Below are positions 1-13,202 of a stretch of DNA of 64,000 bases, piece after piece; the stretch's first letter is position 1, and every line of letters starts with the position of its first letter. Source of the stretch: Neurospora crassa OR74A (lineage: Eukaryota; Ascomycota; Sordariomycetes; Sordariales; Sordariaceae). Position numbers and translations under genes: made by a program. Under the pieces are notes generated by a model. It saw nothing but the letters and a program-made list of their open reading frames with translations, had not been told where the DNA came from and searched no databases. The stretch is from contig NC_026507.1 in NCBI RefSeq assembly GCF_000182925.2, forward strand, positions 3,472,001-3,536,000. The letters run 5' to 3'.

Positions 1-1752
1 AACCATGTGCCGGCGCAGCCACAAGGCACAGAAATGTTAGGGGAGCACTGAAAGGCCAGAGCCGCACACTACTATTTGCTACACTATGTAGATGATGGTC
101 GTAATGGTGGGTAGTGGTGGTGGTTCATTGCCCAGCCGGTGTGGTTGTTCCTGAGCGTTTAGGCCTCCCGATTGGCCCAATCGGTTGATGTTCTTTCCGA
201 CCACTGCAGGTGGATGGAGGCTGCCAGGGGCTGCCAAGCTTTCCCTATTTGCATACGCAGTACTGTACACTACACCAAGGTATACTTCCCTTGCACTGGA
301 CACTTCCCGGGCACCTCACCCACCTTTTACAAAATTTCCTACCGTGCCCAGTATCTAGTGTACACTAGGTTGCTCGTATCGCACCCAGACACGCTACTAG
401 TACCGGTACGTACGCTGTATCTGTGGATGACCTGGTCAGTGCGGCGGAGCAGGGGGGTCGCCGTCCGGGTGGACGCTCAAAGAACCTAGAAAGAACCCAA
501 AAAAAGCACTGGAAAAATGGTGTCGCCTCATCGTGGAACCTTTTCCGGCTTCCACTTTTCCTGCTCTCGCCCTGGCCACAACCAAGGCCCCTCATTCAAC
601 ACGACAATTGTTGCGAGCGCAATTGTTGGCCGCCAGCATTGCCGATCATGTCGCGGACATGGCGAAAAGTTTACGAATCGAAATGATGGGCAATCCAGCG
701 AACAAAGCATTTGCTTCTGGTCGTCTCGCAGAACAGAACATAGGGTACAGTAGGTATTGGCATTCCCTCTTGATCTCTAGCCTCCATCTCTAGGTACACA
801 GTAGCCCGCCTATACTAGCCTCTGTGGTTGTAGGGGCCTCCTCCTAGGGCCAACAACACGTATATCGCGCCCCGCCCCCATCAAGCCGCGCCAAAACTGG
901 CCCATGCCGCCCTGTCTGATGGAGATCCGGTGGCGTTCTGCGTTAAACTAAACGCTGTGATACATACATATGTGAGATAAACAGTCGAGAAGCAAGGTGC
1001 CAAACGCTCCAAAACAGCCCTGACGCCTGACGAGGACGCTACTGGGCCGTTTGGACGGCTTCTTCGTCGCAGATACCACCTGGACGGGTGAGAGAATGCC
1101 GTTGTGCCTCCTTTTTCTGGGCTCCTTGGAACGTTTTGCTGGTGGGCCGTCCAGACGACATGACACCCTAGACACCGCCGAATAGGGGCCGCACAGTACG
1201 GCACCACGTCGCTTGACGTCGAGTGGGCCAGCTGGCGCCCCCCAATCGCGCCCCCTTTGTTGGCTGCTACTGGTCGACAGCCCCTTGTCCACCGTGCATC
1301 GCAGAATGGGTCGGAAGACACGGATATGCCAACAACCATGAACGCATCCGAGCTTTGGCAAGCCATCAGAGTTGCCCCAGAATGGCTGAAGCCCCTTTCT
1401 GCCTGGTGGGCCTTCTTGAAAGCTCAATGTTCATGTCGTGGGGTTGCCAGCCACCGACGGCCAGATCCGTTCGTTACGTATCCAACACCTTGGGGCCGCC
1501 AGCACATCTTTTCCTCTTCTCAAACTCACGTTCCATATTCTGTATCGTCCTTCATTCGCGTGGCTTGTGTTGGAGATCTTGGGCCGGTTCCGTCGTCGTC
1601 GTCGTTCGTTTTACACACGTTTACACGCCTATTACCTACCTGCCCTTACTACTACCACGATTACTACTACCACGACTACTACTTATCTTGTCTCTCGTTA
1701 CAGTACTCGAGTTTTCCTGTCGCTCCCCATGAAGTGGTGAGCGACGGTGACG
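1..1752. other. Intergenic region and 5' leader of the glucan synthase gene
   Basis: I see no convincing gene. Open frames on both strands lack recognisable motifs and splice structure. The last 250 bases are pyrimidine-rich with CTA/CCA-type triplet runs (about 1645-1685), typical of a fungal promoter or 5' UTR, and lead directly into the signal-peptide-encoding start at 1753. The left edge of the window may cut into another gene's flank. Confidence 0.5.
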
Positions 1753-4700
1753 ATGACTCGTCTAGCGTTGTTTTCGATTCGCGCTCTCTTCACAATAGCG
1801 ACAACATTCACACTCACTGACGCCCTCCGATACGATGCCCAAGAGATAGAATACAATCTCAACCGGAACAAAACCGCCACAAGTCCTCTTGACTACTGGG
1901 GCGACCGAACAGAGGATGACCCGAACTTTACATATTTCCCTTCGCCCAAAAACTGGCGAGTACCCTTCTACACCGTCTTCGTTGATCGTTGGGTAAACGG
2001 CGAGCCAGACAACGACAATGCCAATGGCACGCTTTTCGAGGCCGATATCATGAGCAATCAGCTCCGATTCGGCGGTGACGTGGACGGAATCATCGACTCG
2101 CTGGATTACATTCAGGGACAGGGAGTGAAGGTACGGACAACCCGACTTGCTAGAACCGTAATCAAAGGCGCAAACTAACAAAGACCATCATAGGGAATCT
2201 ACATTGCAGGCTCCCCCTTTATCAACCAACCGTGGGGTGCGGATTCGTACTCGGTAGGTTTCTCCTCGTTTCAGCCCCGGCCCCCGCGACGACAAGATCC
2301 AAAGCTGACTGTTTCTGCTTGCTAGCCACTTGACTTGACCCTTCTTGATAAGCATTTCGGTAATATCAAAAAATGGCAGGAGGCGATCGACGCCATTCAC
2401 GACCATGGCATGTGGGTCATCATGGATAACACTATGGCAACGTAAGTGAAGCGTGGTTCCAAGCTCTTTACTCCCGGTGGCGGTGATGGCTGACTTGACT
2501 TGTAGCATGGGTGATCTCATTGGTTTCGAGGGTTACCTGAACACAAGTACGCCTTTCCTCGTGGAGGAACACAAGGTTTTGTGGAAGAGCGATCGGCGTT
2601 ATCTGGACTTCGACATCGGCAACACATACAACAAGACGTGCGACTATCCAGAGTTTTGGTACGAAGATGGCAAGCGGATCAAGCCTGATGGGCTCAAGGG
2701 ATGCTACGACAGCGACTTCGATCAATATGGTGATATCGAAGCCTTCGGTGTTTTCCCTGATTGGCAACGTCAGCTTGCCAAGTTCGCCTCCGTCCAGGAT
2801 CGTCTCCGCGAATGGAAGCCCGACGTGATTGCTCGACTCGCCCGATTTTCCTGCATGACCATCGGCATGTTGGACGTCGACGGTTTCCGTATCGACAAGG
2901 CCGTCCAGGTTACGGTTGATGCTCAGGCGCATTTTAGCAGCGCGATGCGAAAGTGCGCAAAGGAAAAGTTCAACAAGGACAACTTTATCGTCGTCGGAGA
3001 AATCACAAGTGGTAACACTCTTGGATCTATCTACCTTGGTCGCGGTCGCGAGCCTGAACCAGCCGAGGAGCTTTCGGATGACCCCGTAAAGGCTCTGACC
3101 CTCGGCAACGCGACCACCGATACTTCCAAGTACTTCGTTCGCGAGAAGGGCAACAGTGCCCTGGATGCTGGCGCGTTCCATTATTCCGTCTATCGTTTCA
3201 TGACCCGCTTCTTGGGCATGAGCGGTAACCTCAGAGCCGGCTACGATTTGCCCACGGACTGGATCGAAACCTGGCACGAAATGATCGCAACAAACGACTT
3301 CTGGAATGCCAACACCGGTGAATTCGATCCTCGCCATCTCTACGGTACATCCAACCAGGACGTGTTCCGTTGGCCAGCTATCGAAAAGGGTACCGAGCGT
3401 ATGCTTCTCGCCTACTTCATCACCACCTTCCTCTTGCCAGGCGCCCCCCTCATGTACTACGGTGAAGAACAGGAGCTATATGCGCTGGACGGCACGGCCG
3501 AAAATTACGTCTACGGTCGTCAGGCTATGGCTCCCAGCCCAGCATGGATGGCCCACGGCTGTTTCTCGTTGGAAAACGATCTTTACGTCGATTGGCCCGT
3601 CACCAAGGCCAAAGATGGCTGCAAAGATAAGTCCGTGGGCTGGGATCACCGCAATCCTGCTGCGCCCGTGCGCAACATCTTGAAGAACATGTTCGCCATG
3701 CGCAACTCTTCCCAACTTGGTGTCCTGGAACACGGCTGGCTGCTTGAAAAGCTTTCCAATCAGACCGATTTCACGTTGCTCAAGGGCAGCGGTGACCCTA
3801 CGGAACGTGGCATCTGGAGCGTCGTCCGTGGACTGTTCCCTGGAGTGCAAGACAAGCTCAAGGACAAACCTGTCTGGTTTGTTTATCATAACCGAGAGAA
3901 CACAACGACGTACAAGTTTAACTGCGACCAGAGGGAGGGCGCGTTCCTCTCGCCCTTTGATGCCGGAGCCAAGGTGAAGAACCTGATGGACGATGGCGAT
4001 GTTATTACACTGTCTTCGTCCAATGTCAAGAACAACTATACCAACTCGGGCAAGAACATGGGCTGTCTTTCAGAGGTCACCTTGAACCCATTCGAGTTCC
4101 GTGTCTACGTGGATGACCCTGAGGACCGCTGGATGCAGCCGGCACCGATGATCACCAAATTTACGCCAGGACACGACGTGCCTATTGACTCGACAAAAGC
4201 AAACGGCCGGATTGACATCTCGTTCGAGTTCAATACTGAGATGGACTGCGATAGCGTGACTAAGGCGCTCACTGTCAACTTGACGCAAGATGGCGTGAAT
4301 GACCCCACGCAGCTCTCTTGGACCAAGCCCAACTGCGAGCTCTTTACACCCCAAGATGCAGACAAAATCAAGTATACGGGAGCAATCAACTCGGCCTGGA
4401 GGTGGAATGCTACTTTGACTAATGTTGCTGACGGCATCATCAAGCTCACTCTCGATCCTACCGCCGCAGCGAAGGGCGGCAAGGTGACGAAAGGCACTCG
4501 CGATCACTTCTTGCTCAGACTTGGCAAGCCTTCCAATCCGGTTGTGTGGGGAATGGATGCAACCTACAACTGGGACCTTCTTCAGAGCGTAAGCAACAAC
4601 TTGTACAGGATCAAGCATAACGCCCCTGGCGCAACGAAATGGCGTTACAGCACCAACTTTGGATCTACGTGGAGCAAGTGGGTTGATTATGACGGCAAAG

Positions 4701-7700
4701 AGACTTCGGTTACCGGCCAGCAGTGGTCGGGAACTGCTCTGCAGGCCTGGGAGGGCAAGCATATTCAAGTTCAATACTTCAGCAAACCTTTGGGCTCATC
4801 GGCGTTTATTCAGCACTCAGACAAGGGTATCGACTACCAGCGTGTGTTCCCTCACATCAAGCTTCACGGTCCCTTCAACAAGTGGGGTTACGACACCGGC
4901 CTGCCGGGCTCGATGGATCTCGTCGGTCACAACACTTGGTCGTTGCATTACATGTATGAATGGCCGGCCAACTTCCAGCTCAACATCTGGGGTATCAACC
5001 CGGACAACCAGCCTGATGTCTCCTTCATCTTTGGCGATATTGATGGTGACCACGTTGTGGACCGCCTTCCCCCTAGCAGTCTTGCCAACAACGTCATCAA
5101 CATCACCGATCCTCCCCCGACGCCAGCTCTTGCGTGGAAAGTTTTCTACAATGACGCGACCTGGACGTACCATTTGGAGCCGGCTGGCAATATGAACGTC
5201 CAGATTGCTCTCTTCTGGCTCTTCGCAATCCTTCCTGTGGCGCTGGCATGCTTGGCTGGCTGGATCTACGTCACCAGTTTCTACCAAGTCAAGGTCAACA
5301 AGTCTGGTTTCGCGACCAAGGGCTGGATGCCACTCAAGATTGGCAACCTCTCGAAGCTCAACATCGCTAACGTCGGCAAGGGCGTTGAGATGAACGCCAT
5401 CACCCCACCGCCCCCGAGCAGTGCGCTTTCTCCCCTTGGTGCTGCCGGTGGCCGGAGAACCGTGTTGATTGCCACCATGGAGTACAACATTGATGACTTC
5501 AAGATCAAGATCAAGATTGGTGGTTTGGGTGTCATGGCCCAGCTGATGGCGAACGCGTTGCACCATATGGACATCGTGTGGGTCATTCCTGTGGTCGGCG
5601 ACGTTGACTATCCTCTTGAGAAGATGCAAAAGGCCGAGCCCATGTACGTCGATGTTATGGGCCAACCCTATGAGATCGAGGTCTACTACTATGTCGTCAA
5701 GAACATCACCTACGTCCTTCTCGATGCTCCGATCTTCCGCAAGCAGACTAAGGCCGATCCTTACATTGCCCGTATGGACGATATTGAAAGTGCCATCTTG
5801 TACGCTGCATGGAACTACTGTATCGCCGAGTCCATCCGCCGCTTCCCGGTCGATATTTACCATATCAACGATTACCACGGTGCCGCCGCTCCCCTCTATC
5901 TGTTGCCCCAGACTATCCCCGTGTGTCTTTCGCTCCACAACGCCGAATTCCAGGGTATGTGGCCGATGCGTACCCCCGAGGAAGCGAAGGAAGTCTGCGA
6001 GGTGTTCAACCTGCCGCCTGAGGTTGTCAAGGATTACGTTCAGTATGGTTCCGTCTTCAACTTGTTGCACGCTGGCGCCAGTTATCTCCGTATTCACCAG
6101 CGTGGTTTCGGTGCTGTCGGTGTGTCCCGCAAGTACGGTGATCGTTCGTTGGCTCGTTACCCTATTTTCTGGAGTTTGAAGAACATTGGCCAGCTTCCCA
6201 ACCCCGATCCTTCCGATACCGCCGACTGGGATCCCAGCCAGGATGCCAATGACCAAGCCAAGGGTGTTGAGGTTGACCAGGCAGCTGAGGAGAAGAGAGG
6301 AGAGTACCGTCGCCAGGCACAGGAATGGGCTGGTCTCGAGGTTGACCCTTCGGCTGAGCTTTTCGTCTTCGTTGGTAGATGGTCTCTTCAGAAGGGTGTG
6401 GATCTGATTGCTGATCTGTTCCCCAGCATTTTGGAAAAGGTGAGTCAGCGCTGCCCCATTGCATGTCAGTGCCTGTATATTGTTTGCTGACAGAATTGTG
6501 TAATAGTACCCCAAGACGCAGCTCATCGCTGTTGGTCCCGTCATTGATCTCTACGGTCGCTTCGCTGCCCTCAAGCTGGAGAAGCTCATGCAGAAATACC
6601 CCAAGCGTGTCTTCAGCAAGCCCGAGTTCACTTCGCTTCCCCCCTACATCTTCACCGGTGCTGAGTTTGCCCTTATCCCCTCCCGTGATGAGCCCTTCGG
6701 TTTGGTCGCTGTCGAGTTCGGAAGAAAGGGTGCCTTGGGTGTCGGTGCTCGTGTCGGTGGTCTCGGTCAAATGCCTGGTTTCTGGTACACTGTCGAGTCC
6801 ATGACGCCCTCCCATTTGATCCAACAGTTCAGACAGGCTATCGAATCCGCCCTTGCCTGCAAGCACAACAAGAGAGCTGTCATGCGTGCATGGTCCGCCA
6901 AGCAGCGTTTCCCGGTCGCCCAGTGGGTTAAGCAGCTCGACGACTTGTACAGCGAGTCTATCCGTATCCACATCAAAGAGCAGAAGAAGAAGAAGCTGGA
7001 AGTCCTGAGCCCGGGCCTTACTGTGCCCGGTGCCTCGTCGCGTGCTAGCTACGCTGATCCTGGCAGCGGCCGTTCGTCTCCTGGTCCTCTCGCCGTTCCC
7101 TCCCGTCCCGTTACCCCCACGCTCCGCGATCTTGCTTCTCCCGATCTCCCGACGCCGGGTGCCCCCTGGGCAGGCGGAAGGTCCGAGTCACCGGGAGCCC
7201 GCGACTCGACTGCGAGCTCCATTGCTGGAAACTTCTACTTGCAGCCCGGCGGTGCTCGTGAGAGTACTATGAGTGTAGACAGCTTTGCGATCCGTGCCCA
7301 GAATGGAGGACCCATGTCGCCTGGCCTTGGTCCCGATGGCGGCCTTGCCTTCCCTCGTCCTGCGTTCACGCAAGCCCACCGCAACAGCAGCTTGCTCAGT
7401 CTTCCGGACGTTGTCGGTGACCGCCACGATCTTAAGCTCCAGAAGGTTGATCAGTTCTTCAACGATACCAACGGCGAATACTATGCGGAGTTCGAGCAGA
7501 TGCTTGAGGCCTTGACCGCTAGCAACTCTTCCAGTGACCTCTGCATTGAAACCTTCTTGAAGAGGAGTGAAAAGGAGTGGTTTGCTAGGTACAGAGACGC
7601 GAAGCTTGGTCGCCACAGAGACGCCAGCCGTATGGGCCGGGGTGGTAGTGGCAGACCCGAGTCGAGAGGCGGGGATCGCAGCGAGTCGGTTGTCAGCCGT

Positions 7701-9143
7701 GGCCGCCAACCTATGCGCAGCGCTACCCCCAGTGGCCTGGCTAGGTCTGTCTTTGAGGAGTCGCCACCGGGTGGGCGCAGCGATTACGACGATGAGTTCT
7801 TGTTGGGTGACGGTTACCAGGCCCCCACTGGTCTCAAGAAGACCCTTTCCGTTCGCATCGGTGACTGGCCGCTCTACTCGTTCTTCCTCGCTCTTGGTCA
7901 AATCATCTCTGTCAACTCTTACCAGATCGTCCTGTTGAGCGGCTCGCAAGCCCAGACGCCTGAGAAGCTCTACACGGTCGGTGGTGTGTACATTGCTACA
8001 TCCCTCATGTGGTGGGGTATGGAGCGCAACTTCAAGTCGGTCTACGCCCTGTCTGCTCCCTGGTTCTTCTTCGGTCTCGCCTTCCTTCTTCTCGGTGTCG
8101 CGCCATTCATTGGCGACTGGAAGGTGGCTGACAGCGTGACAAGCGCGGCTACCGCCTTTTACGCGGCCGGAGCCAGTCATGGTGCCTTGTCTTTCGCCCT
8201 CAACTTTGGTGACGAAGGTGGTGCTCCTACCAGGCAGTGGATTACTCGTGCCCTGATCGTTTCCGGTATCGCTCAAGTCTACAGTCTTGGTCTTTGGTAT
8301 TGGGGCGCGACTGTCTCGAGCGAGGCTCAGACCATGACCAAGTTCATTGGCGAGTCGGGCGTCCCCCTGGCCCTTGTCATTTGCGTACCGGTTGCCATCT
8401 TCCTTTGGGCGATTGGAGCCATTCTTTATGTTGGATTGCCAGACTTCTACCGTCAGTCTCCGGCCACGATTCCCGGCTTCTACATCTCGCTGTACAGGCG
8501 TAAGATTGTGCCTTGGTTCTTCGTCATGATCATCCTCCAGAACTACTGGCTGTCGGCGCCCTATGGCCGCAGCTGGAGCTTCCTGTTCTCGACGCAGTTC
8601 ATCCCCAACTGGGGCATCTTCCTGATGGCCCTCGGTTTCTTCGTGGTGCTCTGGAGCATCGTCCTCTACGGCTTCTCCTACTTTTCGGACGAACACACGT
8701 GGCTCCTGCCCATCTTCGCCATCGGTCTCTGCGCTCCTCGCTGGGCCCAGGAGATGTGGGCCTGCAGCGGCATCGGCTGGTACCTCCCGTGGGCCGGCGG
8801 CCCCGTCGGCTCGGCCGTCCTCTCCAGGTGTCTCTGGTTGTGGCTGGGCCTGCTGGATAACATCCAGGGCGTCGGTCTCGGTATGATGCTGCTGGCGACA
8901 CTGACGAGACAACACGTGTTGGTGGTGTTGATCGGCGCCCAAGTGATCGGTTCCATGTTCACGTTGATTGGACGCGCGACAAGCCCCAACGCGCTGTCGC
9001 CCAATACGACTTTCCCCGATTTCTCGCAGGGCCTGTATCCCGGCATTGCGAGCCCGTACTTCTGGGTTTGCTTGATCTTCCAGCTGATCATTCCAGTTGG
9101 ATTCTTCAAGTTCTTCAGAAAGGAACAGGTGGCGAAGCCATAA
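1753..9143 (+). CDS. ags-1: Cell-wall alpha-1,3-glucan synthase (GH13-GT5, multi-pass membrane protein)
   Basis: This enzyme polymerises alpha-1,3-glucan for the cell wall at the plasma membrane. Inferred exons are 1753-2130, 2194-2253, 2326-2441, 2506-6439 and 6507-9143, giving 2374 aa, the usual size of fungal AGS/Mok proteins. ATG 1753 opens a signal peptide (residues 1-24 or so). An extracellular GH13 amylase-like domain follows, with the nucleophile region GFRID (D315) and the acid in VVGEIT (E350). A membrane segment lies at about 1082-1105. The cytoplasmic GT5 glycogen-synthase-like domain spans roughly 1165-1655, with KIGGLG near 1188 and the EX7E pair in EPFGLVAVE (E1558, E1566). A Ser/Pro/Arg-rich linker of about 290 residues leads to a C-terminal block of many membrane segments (about 1950-2365) thought to export the chain. 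The domain order is complete and nothing looks broken. Donors are GTACGG, GTAGGT, GTAAGT and GTGAGT; branch sites (CTAAC, CTGAC) are clear in introns 1 and 4. Confidence 0.96.
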
Positions 9144-11752
9144 ACGAACTTTTACATCTCTTATTTAATGGCGGAGTTGAGTGTTGATGGCGATTTGATG
9201 GTGTACGATGCGGCTCTGCTGCTGCGGCGAAGCTTGGCTGGAGTTGTGGTATTTACACAGGTCACAGGCTATTATGTGGTGATGGTGGATTTGATGGTGG
9301 TGAAACCGGTGGTGTGAAACGTTTTCATACAAACACACTCACTCATATACGCACGCATACGCACACATACGCAAGGCAACTCTCACGCGCAAAGCATATT
9401 ATTCACATATCATCTATATATATATTTTTGTTTTATCTCCATCATTGTTCGAATATTGCCAGCGTATGTGTGTGTATATGTGTGCGTGTGCATATGTGTA
9501 TTGGGGAGATGAATGGACAAAAATACGGGGAATAATTGATTGATCATCGTTGTCACAGTTTGGATAAAGAGATACCATCCGTCATCCGCTAACTTTTTTT
9601 TCCTTATCATCACGTTTCCGTCTTTTTGTCATTTTTTTGTCTTGTAGATCGATCTTTTTTGCGGCGTCATTACAGTACTTATAGAAAGCGAAAAGGGGGA
9701 AATGAAGGAAAGGAAAGGAGGAAAGAAGGAAATGCGGGAAGGATTCAAAGAGAAGATATATTACTACGCATCGCATCGCATCATCGTGGTCACGAAGGGA
9801 GTAAACTAGCAACGTTTTCCTTTTCCCCAACACTCAAGTAGTAGTGGGTGGTATTCTTTTGTATGTATATATATATACTAGTAGTCATCATACGAATCTA
9901 GTTAATAGATGGGAAACAACTTTCATTGAGTATGAATCTGCCCTTGTGGATGCAATTACCTACCTACCAGTACTTACCTCCGTCCCTTCACGACTGCTGT
10001 GTGAAAGCAATAGGGGGGAAGACAAAGCAGACTACGATCAGTCCGTGTATCAAGGAGGTTCAATACTTTCGACTCTTTGGAAAATACTTGGTTCAAATTA
10101 TACTATACCAAACCTTGAGATATGAGTATAATAAGCCTTTCTCATGCTTCAACTATACCTCAAACCACACTGAAGCACGCCCCATGCCAATCGTAGAAGC
10201 GTATTGTTCTTACTCTGTCGTATGACAGTCAGCCACATAATATCCTGGATGGTAGTGAAGGAGACTACCATAAGTACGCAAAAGTCGCATCTGGATAAAC
10301 CAGGCAACTCGAGTTACTTATGTCCGTCGAGAAAGGTTTGTCCGAATGATGCTGATGCTGATGCTGGTACCAAGATGAAGGAGGAGACGGAAGGGAAGAA
10401 AAAGAAACGAGGGACGGAATGACAAGATTTCACTTCACTTCATGTCCCTTGTATGGGCGAGAAGGGACAAGATGGGGTGTATGTACCGGAGTTAGAAAAG
10501 AGCAAGCCCATTCTCATGTCACGTGAAACATCCGGATGTTTCTGGCTGGTGATACTGTACTGCATGACACCTACCTAGAGGTAAAGAGTACAATGGAGTT
10601 CAACTTGAATACTCACCGTCCAGTCCATTTGGTTCATCATCACCACCGACCAAGACGGGGATTTACTTTCCTTGGACAATGGAGGTTGGATATTGGATAT
10701 TGGACGTTGGAGGTCGGACAAACAAAGACCAGGGCAGGGAATGAAGATTGCAGGGGTGAACGTTCGGGTGCCGTTACCATTCAACTGTGTCCCCTCAGCG
10801 TGGTAGAGGTAGGTAGTGGCCGCTGCCCCGCCTTCCTACCCCGTCCAATTCTAACCAGAACCGACCGGGCTGGGGACAATTCCGAGGCCAGGGAAGGAAT
10901 GGAAGCTCAGAGGAGAGTGTCGTCGCGGATGACGAGGGTGCTCTAGGCTGGGGGTCTTGCGCCGTAATGTCTAACGTAACATCGTGCTTCTCGATGAAGA
11001 GAAGGGATCATCTCATCACACCAACTTGAAGTCTAAAGACCGAATTAAGGTTAGATTGGTACTTCAAGATTATTACCTACGCGGTAGGATCAGGCAACGA
11101 GGAGGGTTGATTCTCGGCAATCCACGAAAAAAACAGAGCGGGATCCCTTTCATCTCGTCTCGACTTACTAAATCGCCCCTGGGTTCGGGAAGCTTGTAAT
11201 CCAATAAAAGATGGGAGCTGAAGTATCGGAAACAGCACGGACGGAATGTCGAGACGAGACGAGACGAGACGAGGCGATGGAGGCTCAAGCGACAAGTGCA
11301 GGATGCATATTTGGGTCTTTGGCAATGGCAAATCAGGCATGAAGAAGCCAAACTGGTTGTTGGTGCATGTCAGCCCTACCGGCCGGCCGGGAAGCCCCGC
11401 ACTTCCTTGGATGATGCTCGTGCGGTACGTAACCTCAGAGGCATGGACGGTCCACTTATTTACGTCCATCCGAATTGCGAGTCCGTGACGGATAGGGATG
11501 GACGTTGTGTAATCGCAACGCCATATGAGAGAGTTGAAGAGATAGGCGAGCCATAAGGTATACAAGGTTTTATTTTGTTTGTATATATATGATCATACCG
11601 GATCATATCCCCGGTGCAACACACCAGCCAGTGTCTATAGCCCCCCATGCCCAGTTCTCCAAAAAATCGCTCACAAAACTCGCTTTACAGTACATACATA
11701 CAATACACACACAACCAAATCCTCCGGACCCCAACCATATATCGATAGTAGC
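9144..11752. other. Intergenic region between convergent genes, low-complexity tracts
   Basis: This lies between the 3' ends of the glucan synthase (+) and carbonic anhydrase (-) genes. It holds CA-rich and TA-rich tracts (about 9335-9430), a purine-rich GGAAA stretch (about 9690-9760) and short tandem hexamers near 10348-10365. I see no convincing coding region; the open frames lack motifs and plausible starts. Both 3' UTRs must lie here. Confidence 0.5.
11251..11273. repeat. GAGAC pentanucleotide microsatellite
   Basis: Four perfect GAGAC units followed by a decayed fifth, in intergenic DNA. Confidence 0.85.
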
Positions 11753-12604
11753 TTAGTTGGTCAGGTTGTAGATCTTCTGAATATCCTTGAGGATGGTCTT
11801 GAAGTCGACGTTGAGGTCCTTGAGCATGCCGTCGCGGAAGTTGAAGACCCAGCCGTGGATAATGGGGAAGCCGTTCTCGGCATACGACTGCTGGAGGGCG
11901 GCCGTCTTGACCACGTTGCGGCACTGCTCGTAGACGTTGAGCTCGACGAGGCGCTCGTAGCGGGCCTCCTCGTCGGCGATGGCGTCGAGCTCCTTCTCGT
12001 GCAGGCGGTAGACGTCGCGGATGTTGCGCAGCCAGGGGTTCATGAGGCCCAGGTCCTTGGGGGTCATGGCCGCCTTGACACCGCCGCAGCCGTAGTGGCC
12101 GCAGACGACAATGTGCTTGACCTGGAGGTGCTTGACGGCATACTCAATGACGCTCATAACGTTGAGGTCCGTGTTGCAGACCAGGTTGGCAATGTTGCGG
12201 TGCACAAAGGCGTCGCCGGGCTGCAGGCCCGTGATCTGCTCGGCGGGGATGCGCGAGTCGGAGCATCCGATCCAGAGGTACTCGGGGTTCTGGCCGGCGG
12301 CGAGCTTCTTGAAGAAGTCGGGGTCCTTGGCAACCTGCTCGGCGGCCCAGGACTTGTTGTTCTCAAAGACCTTGTCGTGCGTCTCCTGGAGATACATGGT
12401 GATGTCCTTCTTGCTGCGGTCTTTATCGTCGGCGGTGTGGGAGCTGCAGAAGCTTCGGCGCGGGGTAGCACTCGGGACGATGGTGAGACGGCGGCGTGGC
12501 AGGGGAGTCGACGTCGTTCTCGGGACGGCGAGGCGTGATAGGGCTGATGATGCTTGCTTGGAGGAGTGAAGCAGGGGAGAAAGACCCAGACGTGTGCTAA
12601 GCAT
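11753..12604 (-). CDS. Beta-class carbonic anhydrase, probably mitochondrial
   Basis: It catalyses the zinc-dependent interconversion of CO2 and bicarbonate. The single exon encodes 283 aa from ATG 12604. I chose this start because it opens a basic, Ser-rich, acid-free leader (about 55 residues) typical of a mitochondrial presequence; an upstream in-frame start would add 61 residues without homology to the family. Zinc ligands are C114 (in GCSDSR), H170 and C173 (in GHYGCGG), with the D116-R118 dyad. The order Cys, His, Cys and the core length are standard. An internal Met (about residue 70, DITMYLQ) could give a cytosolic form without the leader. Sordaria macrospora has cytosolic and mitochondrial beta carbonic anhydrases (CAS1-CAS3); the leader suggests the mitochondrial CAS2-type member, but that assignment is inference. 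Confidence 0.93.
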   Translation of the reverse strand: MLSTRLGLSPLLHSSKQASSALSRLAVPRTTSTPLPRRRLTIVPSATPRRSFCSSHTADDKDRSKKDITMYLQETHDKVFENNKSWAAEQVAKDPDFFKKLAAGQNPEYLWIGCSDSRIPAEQITGLQPGDAFVHRNIANLVCNTDLNVMSVIEYAVKHLQVKHIVVCGHYGCGGVKAAMTPKDLGLMNPWLRNIRDVYRLHEKELDAIADEEARYERLVELNVYEQCRNVVKTAALQQSYAENGFPIIHGWVFNFRDGMLKDLNVDFKTILKDIQKIYNLTN

Positions 12605-13202
12605 AGTTGAGGGTGGTGGGTTGTGGCCTGATGTGTGGATCGTGCATCGAGGGTCTGGATCTGGCGCGCAATTGCCGATGCGACAAATTCTGTGTGACTG
12701 TGGCCCGAAGAGGAACCGAGACACCGTCATTGACCAACGGCCGATAGGGACCCTAACCCTGTCTACATACTCTGTTATCAGAGCCAAGGGTGGAGAAGGA
12801 ACGGTAGGTACGCAGGTACCTGTAAGTATGGACGGGCTCTTTCTCCTCTGGCCTGGTCAAGCAAGGAAGGCGTCGACCATGCCCTCTCTCAACTGAAATC
12901 CCCAATTCTCACCAGTGGCTCTTGTACTCCATGGTTGCCCACTCCTGCTTCGCCTGTTCTCTGCACAGCTTAGCAAAAGGCAAAAGAATTGGAGGGATTG
13001 TCCTGGAGTTGGCGGATCCGAAGCAAAACATCGATGCAACGGAAACTCGGGAACAAAGGAGGGTTATCACAGCGATGATTATCTTGGGTACGGTATCAGC
13101 AGTCATCAATACCTTGTCTCATTTTTATACATTAGTTTCAAGCCAGCCAGGCAGCTGAATCACACTTTCTCTCTCTTGCTTTTGTTAGCCACGCCCCATT
13201 AC
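12605..13202. other. Intergenic spacer, carbonic anhydrase promoter and DUF3176 3' end
   Basis: Just under 600 bases separate two minus-strand genes. The part next to 12604 should be the carbonic anhydrase promoter and leader. I recognise no specific site and see no coding potential. Confidence 0.4.

Noticed and set aside
4817-8942. Two minus-strand frames of about 575 and 584 codons antisense to the glucan synthase
   Set aside because: They mirror codon bias of the real gene on the other strand, have no recognisable domains and no separate splice or start signals.
11579-12538. A 319-codon plus-strand frame over the carbonic anhydrase gene
   Set aside because: Antisense shadow of a GC-rich gene; Val/Leu/Asp-rich composition with no motif, while the minus strand has intact zinc ligands.
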